NCBI GenBank assembly: GCA_017614505.1
Contig: JAGABT010000016.1
Coordinates: 372,001-436,000 of the forward strand
DNA: 64,000 nucleotides
Direction of reading: 5' to 3'
From: Selenomonadaceae bacterium
Lineage (GTDB): Bacteria; Bacillota; Negativicutes; Selenomonadales; Selenomonadaceae
A program made the translations under genes and the position numbers. Below are positions 44,701 to 59,700 of this stretch, piece after piece (within the stretch, counting starts at the first letter, position 1; the number at the start of each line of letters is the position of its first letter). The notes under the pieces were generated by a model. It was not told the DNA's origin. It worked only from the letters and a program-made list of their open reading frames with translations, and made no database searches.

Positions 44701-47700
44701 CGAAATGCATTACCTTATCTTTGTTGGCAACAATCTCTTTCACGGATTCGCCAACGTTGACTGCGTGGTAAGCCGTGGCGCTATCGATAATCAGCGTGCC
44801 GTTTTCAAGGTTGTAAACGCCGTCAACCTGGAACGCTGCCTCGCCGTCGGGACGAGTGTAATGCTCAAGCACAAATTCAACGCTGTCATCGCCCTGCACG
44901 GTGAAGTTTTGAGTTTTGCCGGTGTAGTTGGCAAGGTTGAACGTGCCTTCCTCGTCGGTGATGAACTTGCCGGCTTTGCCCGCGCTGCTGAGCGTGGCGC
45001 CGCTGCTAATTCCAACAATTTCGGTAGCTTTGCCGTTCTCCACGATAATGTTGTAATCGTCGTCGCCGGTAATTCCAAAGCCTTCGCCGTTGACGGTCAT
45101 GGGTTCTACGGCGTGAATGGTGACGTTGCCTTTCAGATTATCGACAAGCGAAACGCCGTCAATGCTGACAATCTGGCTGTCGGCAACCTGAACCGTGACA
45201 TTTTCTTCAAAGTACGGCGCAGCGGTTGCGTCACCGAAATGAGTAACGTCGCTCGGTTTGAGGCGGGAGAATCTGTCGGCAACGTTAAACGCGTGGTAGC
45301 CCGTGGTGCCGTCGAAAATCAGCGTGCCGCTTTCAAAGTTGTAAATGCCTTCAATCTGGAACGCGTCCGCGCCGAGCGAATTGGTGTAGTAGCCGAGCAC
45401 GAAGTCAACGCTATCATCGCCCTGAACGGTGAAGTTCTGCGCGTAACCTTCGTAGTTGACAGCGGTAAATTCGCCTTCCTCGTCGGTGGTGAACTTGATA
45501 GCGCCGCCGGTACCGTAAAGCGTGGCGCCGTCGCTGACGCCGGAAATGACGCTGGCTTTCTTTGTGCCGCCGGTAATGCTGACAGAATCGTCGCCCGCAA
45601 TGCTGACAATCTGCGCGGCTTTATCGCTGCCGACGCTGACTTCCTTGCCGGTGAAGTCGCCGCTGATCGTATTGCCGTTAAGGTAGCGGATGAACGTAAC
45701 GGCGGCGGTAGAGTCGGTTTCGTAGTGCACGTTGACGCCAACCGGCGTATCGCTGGTGAGTTCTCCAATCGTGTATTCTTTATCGTTGAAGGTGTACGTG
45801 CCAGCTTCAGAAAGTCCCAGCTGCAGAACGCTGTAATCATCTTCATATACGCCGGAACCAATTTCAGTTTCTGTATGACCCTTGCCCTCGACGGTAACGC
45901 CGCTGGAAAGTCCGAAGATACTGCGAATGCCGCCAGCGTCGACGCGCACGAAATATTCATCGTCGCCGTAAACGTAAGCTTCCTCTTTGAAGATTCTGCC
46001 GACGTATTCGGCGAAATCTTCTTCCGAAATAACGTGCGCCATGCTAATTCCGTCTTCAATCGTGGCAACGGTGACACCCAGAGGAACTTTCTCGGTAAGC
46101 TGGAGCGCCTGCCCGTTGATTGTGTTGAAACCTTTAGCAGTCAGCACAACATCTTCCGCGCCGGTAACCGCAACGCCCGCGCCGAGCGTAGGAACGTCGC
46201 CAGCCAGCGTAACTTTGCCGCTGCCGGTGAAGGTCATGCCGTTATATTCAAGCGGCTCGCCCGCAGTAACTTCAAACTCGCCAGTTGCAATCTGTTCGCC
46301 GTTGACGTTGATAGCCGTGCCAGCGCCCTTGACAATCGTAAGCGTGCCTTTGTCGGTGGTAAGAATGACATCTTTGCCGCTGAGTTCAGTGCTGATAACG
46401 TCGGCGCTCTGAATCGTGGAATCCGAATCGTAGCCGTAAATGGTATCGTTGCCGACGCCCGTGATAATCAAATTGCTCGTGGTAGTTTCAGTTCTGCTTT
46501 CATTGGCGTTGGCGCTGCCGAGGCTGATAACGTCATCGCCTGCGCCCGCGTCAATCGTCTGGCGAGGACCGCGCGAAATAATTGTATCGTTGCCGCTGCC
46601 GCCTTCAATGTAAGAATCATTGGAGTAGCTGGGATTGATATAATCGTCACCTTCGCCGCCAATCAGCGTAGCGTAGCCGCCGGTAGCCCAGTTGCCGGAG
46701 CCGCTGACAACGCTTCCGATAATCGTATCATCGCCCGCGCCCGCGTTGACGTTCTGATAATGTCCGTTCTGCAGAATAACAATATCATCGCCCGCACCCG
46801 CGTCAATCGTGTTGTAGTAGCTGTGGTGACTGCGGATTGAATCGTTGCCGTCGCCGGTCGAAACGCTGACGTAGTAGCCGCCGTAGTTGGCAATGGTATC
46901 GTTGCCGCTGCCGGTAATGACGGTCTCGCTCTCGTAATAATTCTTGAGCGTATCGGCGGCGCTGTCGACGGTGTATTCAAGATAACTGCCAACGAAATTA
47001 TTTCCGTCGCCCGCGTTGATGTAAACCGCGTCGGCGTCGAGGTTGGTAATGTTATCGTCGCCGCTGCCGGAAATTACTGTCGCGCTGCCGTTGGAGCTGG
47101 TGATGACATTATTGCCGTCGCCCGCCACAATCGAAGTGTTGGCGCCGTCCGCATTAATCGTATCGTTGCCGCCCTCGCTGATAACTGTGACGTTATCACA
47201 GCCGCTGACAACGGAGTTATCGCCTGCGCCCGCGTCTATCAGAACGTTATCGGCGTCGGTATTGGAAATTTTATCGTCGCCCGCGCCAGTCTTAATCGAC
47301 GAGCCGTCGCCGCTGTTGGTAATTTCGTTATTGCCGTCGCCGGTTTCAATCAGAGCATTCTCGCCGCTGCTGGTAATGGAGTTATCGCCTTCGCCCGCGT
47401 CGATTGAGACATTTTCGCCGCTGTTGTCGATAATATCCGCTTCGTCGGTGCCGCTAATCGCAACGCCGCTTTCGGTATTTTCAACGGCAGCCTCGCTGAC
47501 GCCGATAATCGTGGCGCCTTCGTCCAGCCCGCTGTAATCTTCCACAACGGCGGTACCGTCTGCGTTAAAGCCAATGTCCAGAGTAACGGAATTATCGCCA
47601 GCGATTGTAATATTTTTATCGCCGAAAGTGAAAGAGCCTTCCTCGTCGGTTACGAATTTAAAGCCGGTGCCGTAAGCATTTTCAACGCCGCCGAAAACAA

Positions 47701-50700
47701 CCGCCGCATCGACGCTGGCGCCATTGGAAAGACCGCTGACGACGCTGACGCCGAAAGTTCTGCTGGAAACGGTGTAAGAATCGTCGCCCGCGATTGTAAC
47801 TTTTTCCTCGAAAACTTTGCCGAGGTCGTCTTCAGTGGTATCGTCGAACTCTTCAACTTCCGCTTCGGTGATAACGTGAGCAACGTCAAAAGAATTTTCG
47901 CCGGTAGAAACGGTAACGCCGGTCGGCGCGTCGGCAATCATGTTGAACGTGCGGTCGCCGTCGATGAAACTTTCGCCGGTTTTAGTCATGAGGCTGGTAA
48001 TTTCGCCGGTGTTCTCAATGAGCATGATATTATCGCCGGTGTAATCGTTGCCGTCGTAGGAAATGGTTGCCGTGCCAGGCGTGAACATAATGGATTTGTT
48101 GTCGATAAGGCGGACAGATGTGCCGTAGTTGTTACCTTCGCGCAGGACGACATCGCTTACTGTGACTTTAACGCCGTTGAGGGTGTATTCGCCGTCGCCG
48201 TTGAAGGAAAAACTTGTAGCACCGGTGCCGGTTGAGCCCGCCGCGCCGTAAATGACTATGCCAGGGTCAAGCAACTGGAGTCTTGAGTTCACTTCGAGTG
48301 TACCGCTGATGACTGTAAGTTTTTTGTCTGCTTCGATTGTGGTGACGTCGATAGAGCTGTTATCGCTGGCAATGTAAGACACAAAAGATTCTTCGGGATT
48401 TTCGGAGAAGGCGTGGAAACCAAAAGCAAACGAGCCGGAATTGACGACAGCGTATTGTTCGATGCTTGACGCGGCGCCAGCATTGAGGAGGAAGTAATGC
48501 ATTTCTGCGCCTTCCTGCATAGTGAACATTGCGTTTTTGTAAGTGACGGTGCCGCTGATTTTATCGACCTGGAAATTTGTGCCGTCGGGGAATGTGAAGT
48601 CCAGCGCCAGATTATTATTTTCGTCGGTAATCGTCAAGCCGGTTTCGGGGTCGAAGCGCACGTTAGAAATTTCGTCGGTGGTTGCGGTAATTTTAAGATT
48701 CGTGCCGTCTTCCCAGCTGTTTTCAATGACGGTGCCTTCAGCGAGCGAAAGTGAACCGTCGAGCCTGTAGGTGAGGCTGCCGGTGACGTTAAGATTTGTG
48801 GTACGAGTTTCGCCGCCGCGCGTAACGCTGAGCTCCAGACCGCCATCGCCAGAATTTGGCGCGAAAGTGATACCGTCTTCGCCGAGCCTGAGCGCACCGC
48901 CAGCGTCGTCCGTCGCCGTGAGTGTGACACTATAATCGTTGCCGAAATCAACCTGCAGTTCGGTACCTTTCGTCACGGTAATTTCGTTGGTGCTGGGGTC
49001 GTAGGAAATTTCGCCGCTGGTAAGTTTCAGACTGCCGCTGAGAAGCTGGACGCCGCTCCTGCTAAGCGCAAGGTCGAGCGCGCTGCCGTCGCCTGGCGTG
49101 ATTGCAATTTTGCCGTCGGTCATCGCCATCTTAGAAGGCTCGTCGCCGCTGGCAGTCACGGTGATTGTCGTTCCATTAACGGTTGTGTCAAGAATCGTGC
49201 CGCTGGCGAGGGACATACTGCCGTCGAGCCCGAAAGTCATTGAACCGGCGCGGCAGTTGACTTCGCCGTTGAAACTGGTAACGCCGCCTCTGCTGATAGC
49301 GAGCGCCACCGCTCCGTCGTCAGTGGCAGGCGTGTAGGTGACGCCCATTGGCGAGGTGTTGAGCACAAAAGTTCCGCTGACATCGTCGAGCGCCGTCACA
49401 GAAATTCCGTAGTTGCTGAGCATAGAAATATTCGCGCTGAGCGTGGTGCCCGCGGTCATCGAGACGTCGCTGCTTACCTGCCCGTAGGAAATTTCGCCAT
49501 TAATTTCCAGTGTGCCAACCGTCATACCGTAAATTGAAATGGTGCCGCTGATACTTTCGGTGGTTGCGAAATGAATTGTGCCGTCGGAGAAACTGGCGGT
49601 AGTATCTTCGGGGAAATTCACCGTGATATTCATGGGAATATTGTCGAAGCCGACAACGGAAATATCGCCCGCCGGAATTTCAAGCTCGCTGGCGGTGTAA
49701 GTTATGGCGCCGGAAACGTATTGAAGTGTAACGCCGTTGTAGACAACGTTCAGCGTGGTATTAACTGCGGCGGTAAAATCAAACGCGCCGTCCGTTGCGT
49801 CGAAAGTTATCGTGGGCGAAGTTGAGGCGTCAGCAATCTGCGCGGTAACCTTGCCAGATTTAATGCCAGCAACTTTGCCGCTCTGGAGATTCAATTCAGC
49901 GTCGCCGTCGACAGCGGTATAAACCACGCCGTCAATCGTGACACTTTCGCCCTCGGCAATAATATCGCCAGTGGCAATTTCGCCGTTCACAATCGTAATA
50001 TCGCCGCTGAGCGTTTCGCCGTTGAAAATAACATCGCTGTCTGCGGTAAATTCAACGGTGTTGTAGTTGTCGAGCCGCACTTCGACGCCGTCGCTGCTCG
50101 TGGTAATTTCAGCGCCGTTCAGATTGTACGTGCCAGCGGTTTCCAGCACGAAAGTAATCGTTTCGTCATTTGTCGTGAGGCTAATGCCTTCGGTCAACGT
50201 CAAAACGGTGGGCGAGTCGTAGTTTGCGATTATTGAACCGCCTTGCTCCGTGTAAACTACAGATTCTTCGTAGTAGTCAAAGACGAGCGTGGCGCCTTCG
50301 CCAGGAGTGTAAATGATTCGTTCAGGCTCAACTTTAAATGTGGAGGAATTGCCGCTGGTACTAACTTTCGCTTTGTAGTCGTAAACCGATACGTCAAGGG
50401 AGGTGCCGTCGCTGAGCGTCAAAATGTCGTCATCGCTGTAGTTGAGTGTGCCTTCGATTTGAGAAATTGTCATAACAGAAAAATCTTCAGCGTTTGTCAG
50501 CTCAATCGTCAGCGCGTCGGGATTGGTCGAAGTAATTTCAAAGCCGCCTTCGGCGTTCAAATTAATCAAATTTTCGATGTCGGTGTTGGCGGTTATCACC
50601 GAGAAGGTGCCGTCTTCAAAAATACTTCTGATAATGGCGCCTTCAGACAGCGAAACTGCCCGCGCTGCAAAGTTATCGACGAATTTGCCGCTGATTTCAA

Positions 50701-53700
50701 AGTTCTGGGAAGTTTCGCCAATGTTTAGAGTAACGTCGATATTTTCGCCTTCAATGGTGAGAGCCGTCGCGCTGAACTCAAAATCAATCGTACCCTCAGC
50801 GCTAATATCGGCGCTCATTGCCTGCCCGTAAATCGAACCGAGCATGGTGAAGTCGCCGCCCTCTACGCTGATTTTGCCGTCGCCATAAGTCACGGTGCCG
50901 CTGCGATAAGTGTTCGTTATACCGGCAACTGTAATTTCTATAGCGTTGTCAGCTGCCGTGGCAGTGAAGTCGAAGCCGTCGGAATTATCGTCGAAGGTAA
51001 TGGACGGGTCGTCGCTGCCTTCGAGCGTAAGCGTAACCTTGCCGGATTTAATGCCAGCAACTTTGCCGCCATAGAACTTCAATTCAGCGTCGCCGTCAAC
51101 CGCCGTGTAGACAATGCCGTCAAACGTGACACTTTCGCCCTCGGCAATAATTTCGCCCGCTACAATTTCGCCGTCAACAATCGTAATATCGCCGCTGAGC
51201 GTTTCGCCGTTGAAAATAACATCGTCGTCCGCGGTAAATGCAACGGTATCGTAATTGCTGAACCAGACATGCACGCCGTCCGCCGTGGTAGTAATTTCCG
51301 CGCCGTTAATATTGTAATCGCCAGCCGTTTCCAGCACGAAATAATCTTCATCGTCGTTGGTTCTGAAAGTGCTGCCGGCGGTGATAATCGCGTGTTCGTA
51401 ATCGTCCATAAATCTGCCGCCGGTAATTTCCAAAGTATCGCCGTCAAGATAATCCAGCACGAAAGTTGCGCCGTCGTTCGGAATGTAGCTGGTGGTATCT
51501 TCAGTGATAACCAGAGAACTGGAGCCGCCGCTCGTGCTAAGCAGCATTTCGCTCTCCATGTAGTAGTTGGTATAGCGGGCGCTGGTGCCGTCGAGGGCGG
51601 TAATCATGCCGCCTTTGTAGTTGACGGTGCCGTCGATTGAAGTTATGTCGAAAACGTCAATGTCGCCGTTGGTGAACAGAACACTCAGCGCGTCGGCGTC
51701 GGCGGGAGTAATCGTCAAGCCGTTTTCTGGGTCGAAGCGAATTGAGCCGGTGGCGGCGGAGTTGGCGGTTATCTTCAAAATGTTGCCGTCTTCAAATTCG
51801 TTGGTAACGACAGTTCCTTCAGCCAAAGAAATGCTGCCGTCGAGCTTGTAGGTGATGCTGCCGGTAACGTCGAGACTTGTGGTACGAGTTTCGCCGCCGC
51901 GCGTGACGCTGAGTTCCAGACCGCCGTCGCCAGAATTTGGCGCGAAAGTAAGTCCGCCGCTGCCGATAGAAATTGTGCCGCCCGCGTCGTCGGTTGTCTT
52001 GAACCCAACAATGTAATCGTTGCCGAAATCAACCTTAAGTTCGGTGCCGCTCGTCACGGTAATTGCGCCGTTGCCGCCGAAAATAAACGAGCCGCTAACA
52101 ACGTCGATATTGGCGTTCATTGTACCGGAGGAAGTTGTCAGGCTTATATCCAGCGAGCCATCTTCCGTCGCAGGCGTGAAGGAAATTCCGCTATCGGTGA
52201 ACGCGAAGGAAACGTGAGCTTCGCTGGTAGCTGTCAGGGTAATTGTGGCGCTGCCAATCGAGACAGTCGCAACCGTGCCTGCCGTGAGACCAATCGTGCG
52301 GTTCGCGGGATTGAAATTGATTGAGCCGCTTTCGACGTTGATGTCATTGCTGAACGTGGTTTCGCCGTCATGCAGGATAGAAAGACGAAGCGTGCCGTTG
52401 TCGTCGGGCGTGTAGGTAATGCTGCCGTCTTCGTTCAAAAGCATTACGCCTTTCGCGTCGTCATTCACGACTTCAAACGCAAACTGTCTGTTGCCGGCAA
52501 GCGTCATGATTGCCTTTGTGCCCTGGGTCGCGGTAAGTTCGTGCGTCGACTGGTTATAAGTTATCGTGCCGTTGGTAAGATTGAGGTTGCCGCAGAAAAC
52601 CTGCTCGCCGTCTCTGGTCGCAACAATGTCCAGCGAGGTATCTTCGTCCGCAGAAATGACCACGTTGCCGTCGGCAAGGCTAATCTTGGAAGGCGAATCG
52701 CCCGCCGCCGTGAGCGTGAACGTTGTGCCGTTGAGTGTAAGGTCCATAACCGAGCCGCTGGCGATGCTGAGGGTGTTGCCGAGCGAGTAGGTAACTGCGC
52801 CTTCCCTGAGATTAATGTCGCCGCCGAAAAGCGTCGCGCCTTCGCGGGAGACCGTCACGGTCATTACACCGGCGGTGCTCGGCGTGTAGGTTACGCCAAA
52901 GTTTGTAGAATCGAATGCAAATTTGCCAGCAACGGTTTCTTTCGCCGTCATTGAAATTTCCATGTTGTTGAGAATCGGCGAGCTGGCGCTGAGAGTGGCG
53001 CCTTCGGCAAAGGCAACTTCGCGGCTCTCTGGGTCGAACGAAATTCCTCCGCCAATTTCCAGCGCCGCCATCTGGGTGCCCGCGAGTGACACTGTACCGC
53101 TGAGGTTGCCGCCTTCATCAAGGCTAATCATTCCGTCTGCAAAGCTCACCGAAGTAGCCGCCGCCGCCGTCACTTCAATGCCGAACGGAATTATATTGCT
53201 AATCGTGCCGCTGAGACCGACCGTGCCTACTGGAATTTCCATACTGCTGGCGGTGTAAGTAACCGCGCCGGAAACGTATTTGAGTTTCGCGCCGCCGTAA
53301 GTCACGTTCAGCGTGGTATCGCCCTCGGCAGTGAAATTAAACGCGCCGTCCGTTGCGTCGAATGTAATCGTGGGCGAAGAAGACGCGCCAGAAATTTCGG
53401 CGGTAACCTTGCCGCTGGCGATGCCGGTAACTGAGCCGTCGCTGTCAAGGTTGAGCTGCGCGCTGCCGTCAATGGCGGTGTAGACAATGCCGTTAATCGT
53501 CTTTGTTTCGTCCTGCGCGATTGTGATGGTATCCATGTTGCTGTCCCCCAGAAATTCAAAAATCGTGGTGGTGTAAGATTCAGAATCGACTTCAGCGGCT
53601 TTCCCGTGAGCGGCGCCGTCGACAATGACAATATCTTTCGTTTCAGCGGGGCAAGCGTCGTAGAGCGCCTGCGTCATTTCCGGCGTCGCAACTGTATCTT

Positions 53701-56700
53701 CGCTGCCGGTGATAAACAGCGTCGAAATTGTCACGTTGCTGATAACGTCAATCGGCGCGGCGGCTTCCACGTCGTAGCCGGTAACTTCCTCGGCGATGTC
53801 AAAGAACGCGTCGAAAACCGCGGAGCTGGTGAAGGTGTCCGAAAGGAAACTGCCAGCCGCCAGAGTTTCAAAGACCGTGCGAATCTGAGTGTAGCCGCAG
53901 TCTTCGACAAGCCGCGTGACGTTGGTGGTATCAGAATCAACCGCCGCCAGCATAATCGTCGCGGCGCCTTCAGAAAAGCCGTGCAAAACGATTTTCGCGC
54001 TGGAGTCAATTTCGGCGATTTTCTGCGTCCAGAGCGCAAGGTCGTGGCTTTCAGCGACGCCCATTGTCACATATTCGCCTTCGCTTTCGCCCATAGCGCG
54101 CGGGTCAATAGTGAGAACGTCGTAGCCCTGCGAAATGTAACTTTCGACGAAGGGATACATCGTGCGTCTGGTACGCCCGTAGCCGCAGACGAGAATCACC
54201 CAGTTGCCGCTGGAAGTTTCCGGCGCGAAATGCGTACCGCTTAGCTGCAGATTGTCAGCTGAAGTTATCGTCAGAGTTTCGCTGCTGGCGTAGCCGGTCG
54301 CGTCGGGAATATCCGCTTCTTCGCTTGCGTGGAAAAATACCGCCGCAAAATCGGGATAGCCGGTTTCGGTATTGACTTTCAAAACGGAGTCAACGAGCAT
54401 AGACAAAGCGGTGGTGTCGCCAGTATCTTGAAGTTCCATAATATTAATTCCCCCCAGATTTTCAGCATTGCCGCTCCAGACCACTTTGCCGTCGCTGGTA
54501 ATTTCAGTGCCCGCGTCATTCACCGCGAAAGTTGCGCCGTTGACGGTGACGGTTGCGCCCGCGCTCATGCCGGTAAGAGTGGCGTCGGTAGCAACGCTGT
54601 AATAATCAACGCTCGAATCAATTTTAACGCTGTTGCCGGATTTTACCGCGTAGACGCGGTGTCCGTCAATGTTGAGCGAGCCGCCTGTGTAGCCGCTGAG
54701 CGTAATCGAATTTTCACCGAGAGCGAGAATCAAGTTTTCGTCGGTGAAATTAAATTCGATACTGTCAATGCTGTCGTAAAGATTCATCAGCTGGGTTTCT
54801 GTATTGAAGTAGTCGCTGGAAGCAAGCAGGTCGTTGCCGCCGCCCGCGTCAATGATGACATTTTTGCCGTAAGTCATAATCGTATCGTCGCCGGACGTGC
54901 CGGAAATCAGCGTATCGCTGGCGTTGGTGATAATCTTGTAGGCAACAGAATAATCGCTGCCTTCGACGCTGAGCGAGCCGCTTTCCGTGACGATAAGATT
55001 TTCGCTGACGCTGACGGGATTGTTGACGATAATGACGGTGGAAGAATCCGCGCCGGTAACGGTATCGTCGCCCGCAGAAGTTTCAATGGTGACATTCGCG
55101 CCGGCGATAGAAATGAAGTCGTCGCCCGCGCCGCCCTCGGCGTATATACTGGCGTCTTCAAGATAAATTGAATCGTTGCCTGCGCCGCCGTGAATTGTGC
55201 TTGAAAAGCCGGAGCTGGTAATTAAATCGTCGCCGCCGCGCGCGTCAATGAAAGTAGAGACGTCGGTACTGTTAATCGTGTCGTTTCTGCTCGTGCCAAC
55301 AATCGGCTCAAGAACATCGCTGTTGGAAATTTCTTCGCCGTCGCCGGTAGCGGTATCTTCCGCCGAAAATTCAACATCTTCGTCGTCAACAACGTAATTA
55401 ATCATCGCTGCGCCGCCGCGAATAACGAGGCTGCCGGTAGCGGTGGTGATAAGTTTATCGCCGTTGGAAAGTTCGAGCGCGGAAATGGCATCTTCGTAGA
55501 GTATGACGGAATCGTTTTCGTCGAAGGCGGAAACAACCGCGTTGCCGCCGTAGTATTCGTAAACGTCCGCCTCGTCCGTGCCAATGACAATTTCCGTGTT
55601 AAGATTCTGGTTGATAAGATAGCGGAGGAACATATCGCCCGCGGCGTAAGTGAATCTTCCGCCGGTGCCAGGCGTCATGCTAACCGAGTTGTAAAGTTCC
55701 TCGTAGTTGCTGGCGAGGGTAGCAATATCGAGGACGCGAATATCGTCGTCGCCCTGAACCAAATCAGCGACGCCCTCGGTGAAAAATTCTGGCATGGTAT
55801 TTTTAATCGTGCTGCTGGCGTACATGACACCATGAATCATTTCGTGAGCCAGAATTCTGTCGATATACATGATTTCATCGTATTTGCCGTTGGGGTCGTC
55901 GGCGTCGAGCGGGCTGCCTATGAACTCACTTAAATTAACACCAATTTCTACAGTGTCCAGCGGCTCGTCGTAGTACGTTTTACCCTGAGGATTTGTCACT
56001 GCAAGATAGGGCGCGTTCACGTCGAAATAGGCTTCAATGGTCTTGCCGTCGAAAGAAATGCCGTAGCTGTCGTAGGCGAGCTTGACGGCGGCTGGGAACC
56101 ATTGAGTCATACCCTTTGCAACGGTCGGGATATATTCCATAATTTCGGCGGCGGAGAGAGAATTTTCGCCGTTAGAGAAAACCTGGTCGGTGAGTTCGGT
56201 CAAAGCGAGACCGTTGGTGAAATCGCGGGCGGCGGTAAAGCTGTCCTGCCACTTGACGCTGAAATTAATAACAGTGCCGTCGTTGCCGGTAACGGTGTAT
56301 TCAGAAGTTGAGCCAGCTTCGGGCAGAGCAACTTCCGCCAGCGAGGTAACAGATTCGGGGACAATATCTTCAGCGTTGAGAATTTCAGAGCCGCCCGCGT
56401 TGTAGCCGGAAACCGCGCCGGTATCTTCGCCGTCAGGAATAAGATTAGCCGCATTTTTGAGCCGCGTTTCTATATCGCCTTCTCCCTGTGTAATGTCGTA
56501 AATGAAATTGTCAACCGCGTCAGCCAAATCGCGGTAGAGCGAAACTGCGCGAACCGCCTCGCTGAGAATATCGACGCCGCTGGTAGTTTTGTCGTCGGTG
56601 TACCAGCTCAAAACGTTGAAGAAATTCTTCATGATGTCAACGCCGGTGTTGAGGTTGGAAACTGGAAGTTCCTCGCCGTTGACGATAATTGTTTTGTCGA

Positions 56701-59700
56701 CGGCGTCCCTCACAATAACAAAGCCGTCGTCAGTTGTGATAAAGACGTTATCGCCCATTTTGCGGGTTTTGACAACCTGCGCGATGATATTGGTATCGCT
56801 GGAGTAGTGGAAAATCTCGTCTTCGCCGGTTGAAATGATGACGTTGCCGCCGGTATCGTGATCAAAACTGATTTGGTTAGTTCCAGCGCCAGCGTTGATA
56901 GTGTGCTTGCCGCCCTGTAGCTTAATCACGTCGTTGTTGTCGCCGGTTTCGATGTATGAACCTTCACCCATGCTGATAACGGTGTCAGCGCCTTCGCCGG
57001 TGATAATGTGGCTGCCGCTGCCGCTGACGGTGATTTTGTCATTGCCGCCGCCCGTGTCAAGGGTGACGTTATCGCCAACGTTGTAAATCACGTCGTTACT
57101 GTCGCCGGTGGTAATTTCGATGCCGGAAACGGTATTGTCGAGGTTGTACTGAATTTCAATATCGCTGACGCCGAGGGCGGTAATTGTGCCGGTATCGTTG
57201 GTGATAACCAGGTTGCCGCCGCTGGCAATGGTTTCAGTGATGTTGCTGCTGACGATTCTGGTGGAGGAATTGGCGCCGGCGAGGGTATCGCTGCCTTCAG
57301 AGAAAATGACGGAAGTATTTTCAACGCCGGAGCCGAGAGAAATAAAATCGTCGCCGTCGCCGCCGTTGACGGTGATATAAGCGCCGTAGTAGCCGCTGAG
57401 CGTGCTGCCGTCGTTTGGAGTATCTTCAGCGGAAACGAGAATTAAATCATCGCCGCCGCGCGCGTTCACCAAAACATAAGAGCCGGAGTTGTTTATCGTG
57501 TCGTTAAAATCAGAACCGGCGATACCGACGTAGCCAATGGTATTGGAGAGACTGTCGCCGAGGAGCGTAGCGCCGTCGAGCACGGTGATATTGCCTTCGG
57601 AAGTGAAGAAAACGGCGTTATTGCCGCTGACGGTCGCGCTGATTGTATCGGCTTCAAAATCTGCAGTGGAAACGGTGACGTTGACGCCGCCGACAATGGT
57701 ATCTTTAAAAATTCCAACTTCGCCGGCTATTACAGTAACGCCGGAGCCGTCGTCAGCAACAATATCGCCAGCGCCGAGGCTGACAGTTTCGCCGTTGATA
57801 ACGTATTCGCCGCCGGCAAAGCCGCTGATAGCGCCGCTGAGACCGCTGATATTTCCGTTGGTCAGGTCAAAAGTGACGGAGAATACGCCGAGCGTGAGGT
57901 ATTCGCTGCCGACGTGCATGTTGCCGATTTTGTTGGTAATGGTGAAGGTTTCGCCGGAAATTGAGGCGGAATCGTTGAGGCTGATATTTTTATCGCTGGC
58001 GTCGCGCAGGAGCATGGAGCCGTTGCTGCCGAAAATTAAATAATCGTTGCCGGAAAGTTCGACGCCTGTAATTTCATCGCTGAAGGTGACAGAATCGGAG
58101 CTATCGTAGCCGTAAACGACAGCGTTACCGCCGTAGTATTCGTAAACGTCCGCCGCGTCCGTACCCAAAATAATTTCGGTGTCAAGATTCTGGTGAGTGA
58201 GCCAGCGCAGGAACATGTAGCCGCCAGGGTAAGCTTCGGGGTTATCGGAGCCGGTACCGGCTCTGAAGGCAAGGGCTTCGGAAATGCCCTGATAGCTTTC
58301 AGCCAGTTTGACGATTACATCAGTGTCGTTGCTGTTGAAATCGTCGCCGCCGTGAACTAAATCCGCAACGCCTTCGGTGAAGAATTGAGGCATCTGGCGT
58401 TTGAAAGTGCCTGTGCCGAACATGGTGGCGTGGATAAATTCGTGAGCGATGGTGCGGTCGACGTAGGTTCTAATACTCTGTGCGCCGTTCTGATTATCAG
58501 GGTCAATATTACCGTAATTTTCGAGGCTGATAAGCATTATCATATTGTCGTAGGGCGTAGTGTTGTCTTCGAGCCGGTTGAGATCGTTAGTGTCGTTGCG
58601 GGCTGTCGCGGCGAGGGCTTCTGTCATATTATTGGCGAAAACCCAGTAAAGATTTTTGCCGTCGAAGTCGAGGTTAAAGGAATCGTAGGCGAGCTTTGCG
58701 GCGGCAGGGGCCCACCAGTTGTTGATACCTTTAGCGAGGGAGTCGAAGGAACTGTATTCGCCGCTAACGTCGACAAGGGGAGAGTTGTCGTTTTCGCTAT
58801 CAACAGCGGAATAGAAATCGTCGGGCGTAGTGATTGTAAAGGTGTGCGTAGTGCCGTCGTTGCCGGTGAAAGTATGCGTGGTGGTCGCACCGGCTTCCGG
58901 CATTTCCAAATCGCTGAGGACGGCGCCCGCCGGTTCGGGAACAATGTCCTGCGCGTTCTTGATAGTATCGCCGCCAGCGTTGTAGCCGGAAATCGCGCCG
59001 GTGTCAACAGTGAAATCGTAAAAGCCGCCGATAACAATCCCGCAGGTTTCGCGCAGGCGATCGTAGGTATCGGAATAAGTATCGGGGCTGGTGACTTCGT
59101 AGGTAAAATTGTCAACCGCGTCGTACAAATCGCTGTAAAAACTGACTGCGCGAATCGCTTCGCTGAGAATGTCAATGCCGCTGGTAATCGTATCGTTCGC
59201 GTAGAGTTTCAGCACGTCAAAAAATTTCTTCATAACGTCGACGCCGGTATTCAAATGCGTAGCGGCGCTAATCACGGTCTCTTCGCCGTTAATCGTGAGC
59301 GTTTCGCCCGCGCCGTCAACAATCGTCAGCGTCCCGTCGCCGGTCGTCAGAATGACGTTGCTGCCGTAAACTCTCGAGCCGGTAACGTCGGCGATAATGT
59401 TGGCGCTGCCTCTAAGAGTATCGTAGCCAGCGCCAGCGATAACGGTATTGTCGCTGCCGGTCACGCTGATAAAATCTGAGCCTTCGCCGCCGTCGATAAG
59501 CGCGTTGTCATTTGTGGTGAAAATATAATCGTTGCCCGCGCCGCCGAGAATCGTGGTGCTTCCTGTAAGATAATCGACATTGATAACATCTCTGCCGTCG
59601 CCGCCGCTGACGGAAATATAGCCGCTGTGAACGCCGGTGGCAGTTTCTTCGTAAATGTCGATGGTGTCATTGCCGGCGTTGCCTTCGACGATAACATTTC

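Noticed and set aside
42200..46840. 1546-codon open frame on the plus strand, antisense to the giant gene
   Set aside because: No ribosome-binding site or recognisable domain; it reflects the strong codon bias of the minus-strand gene.
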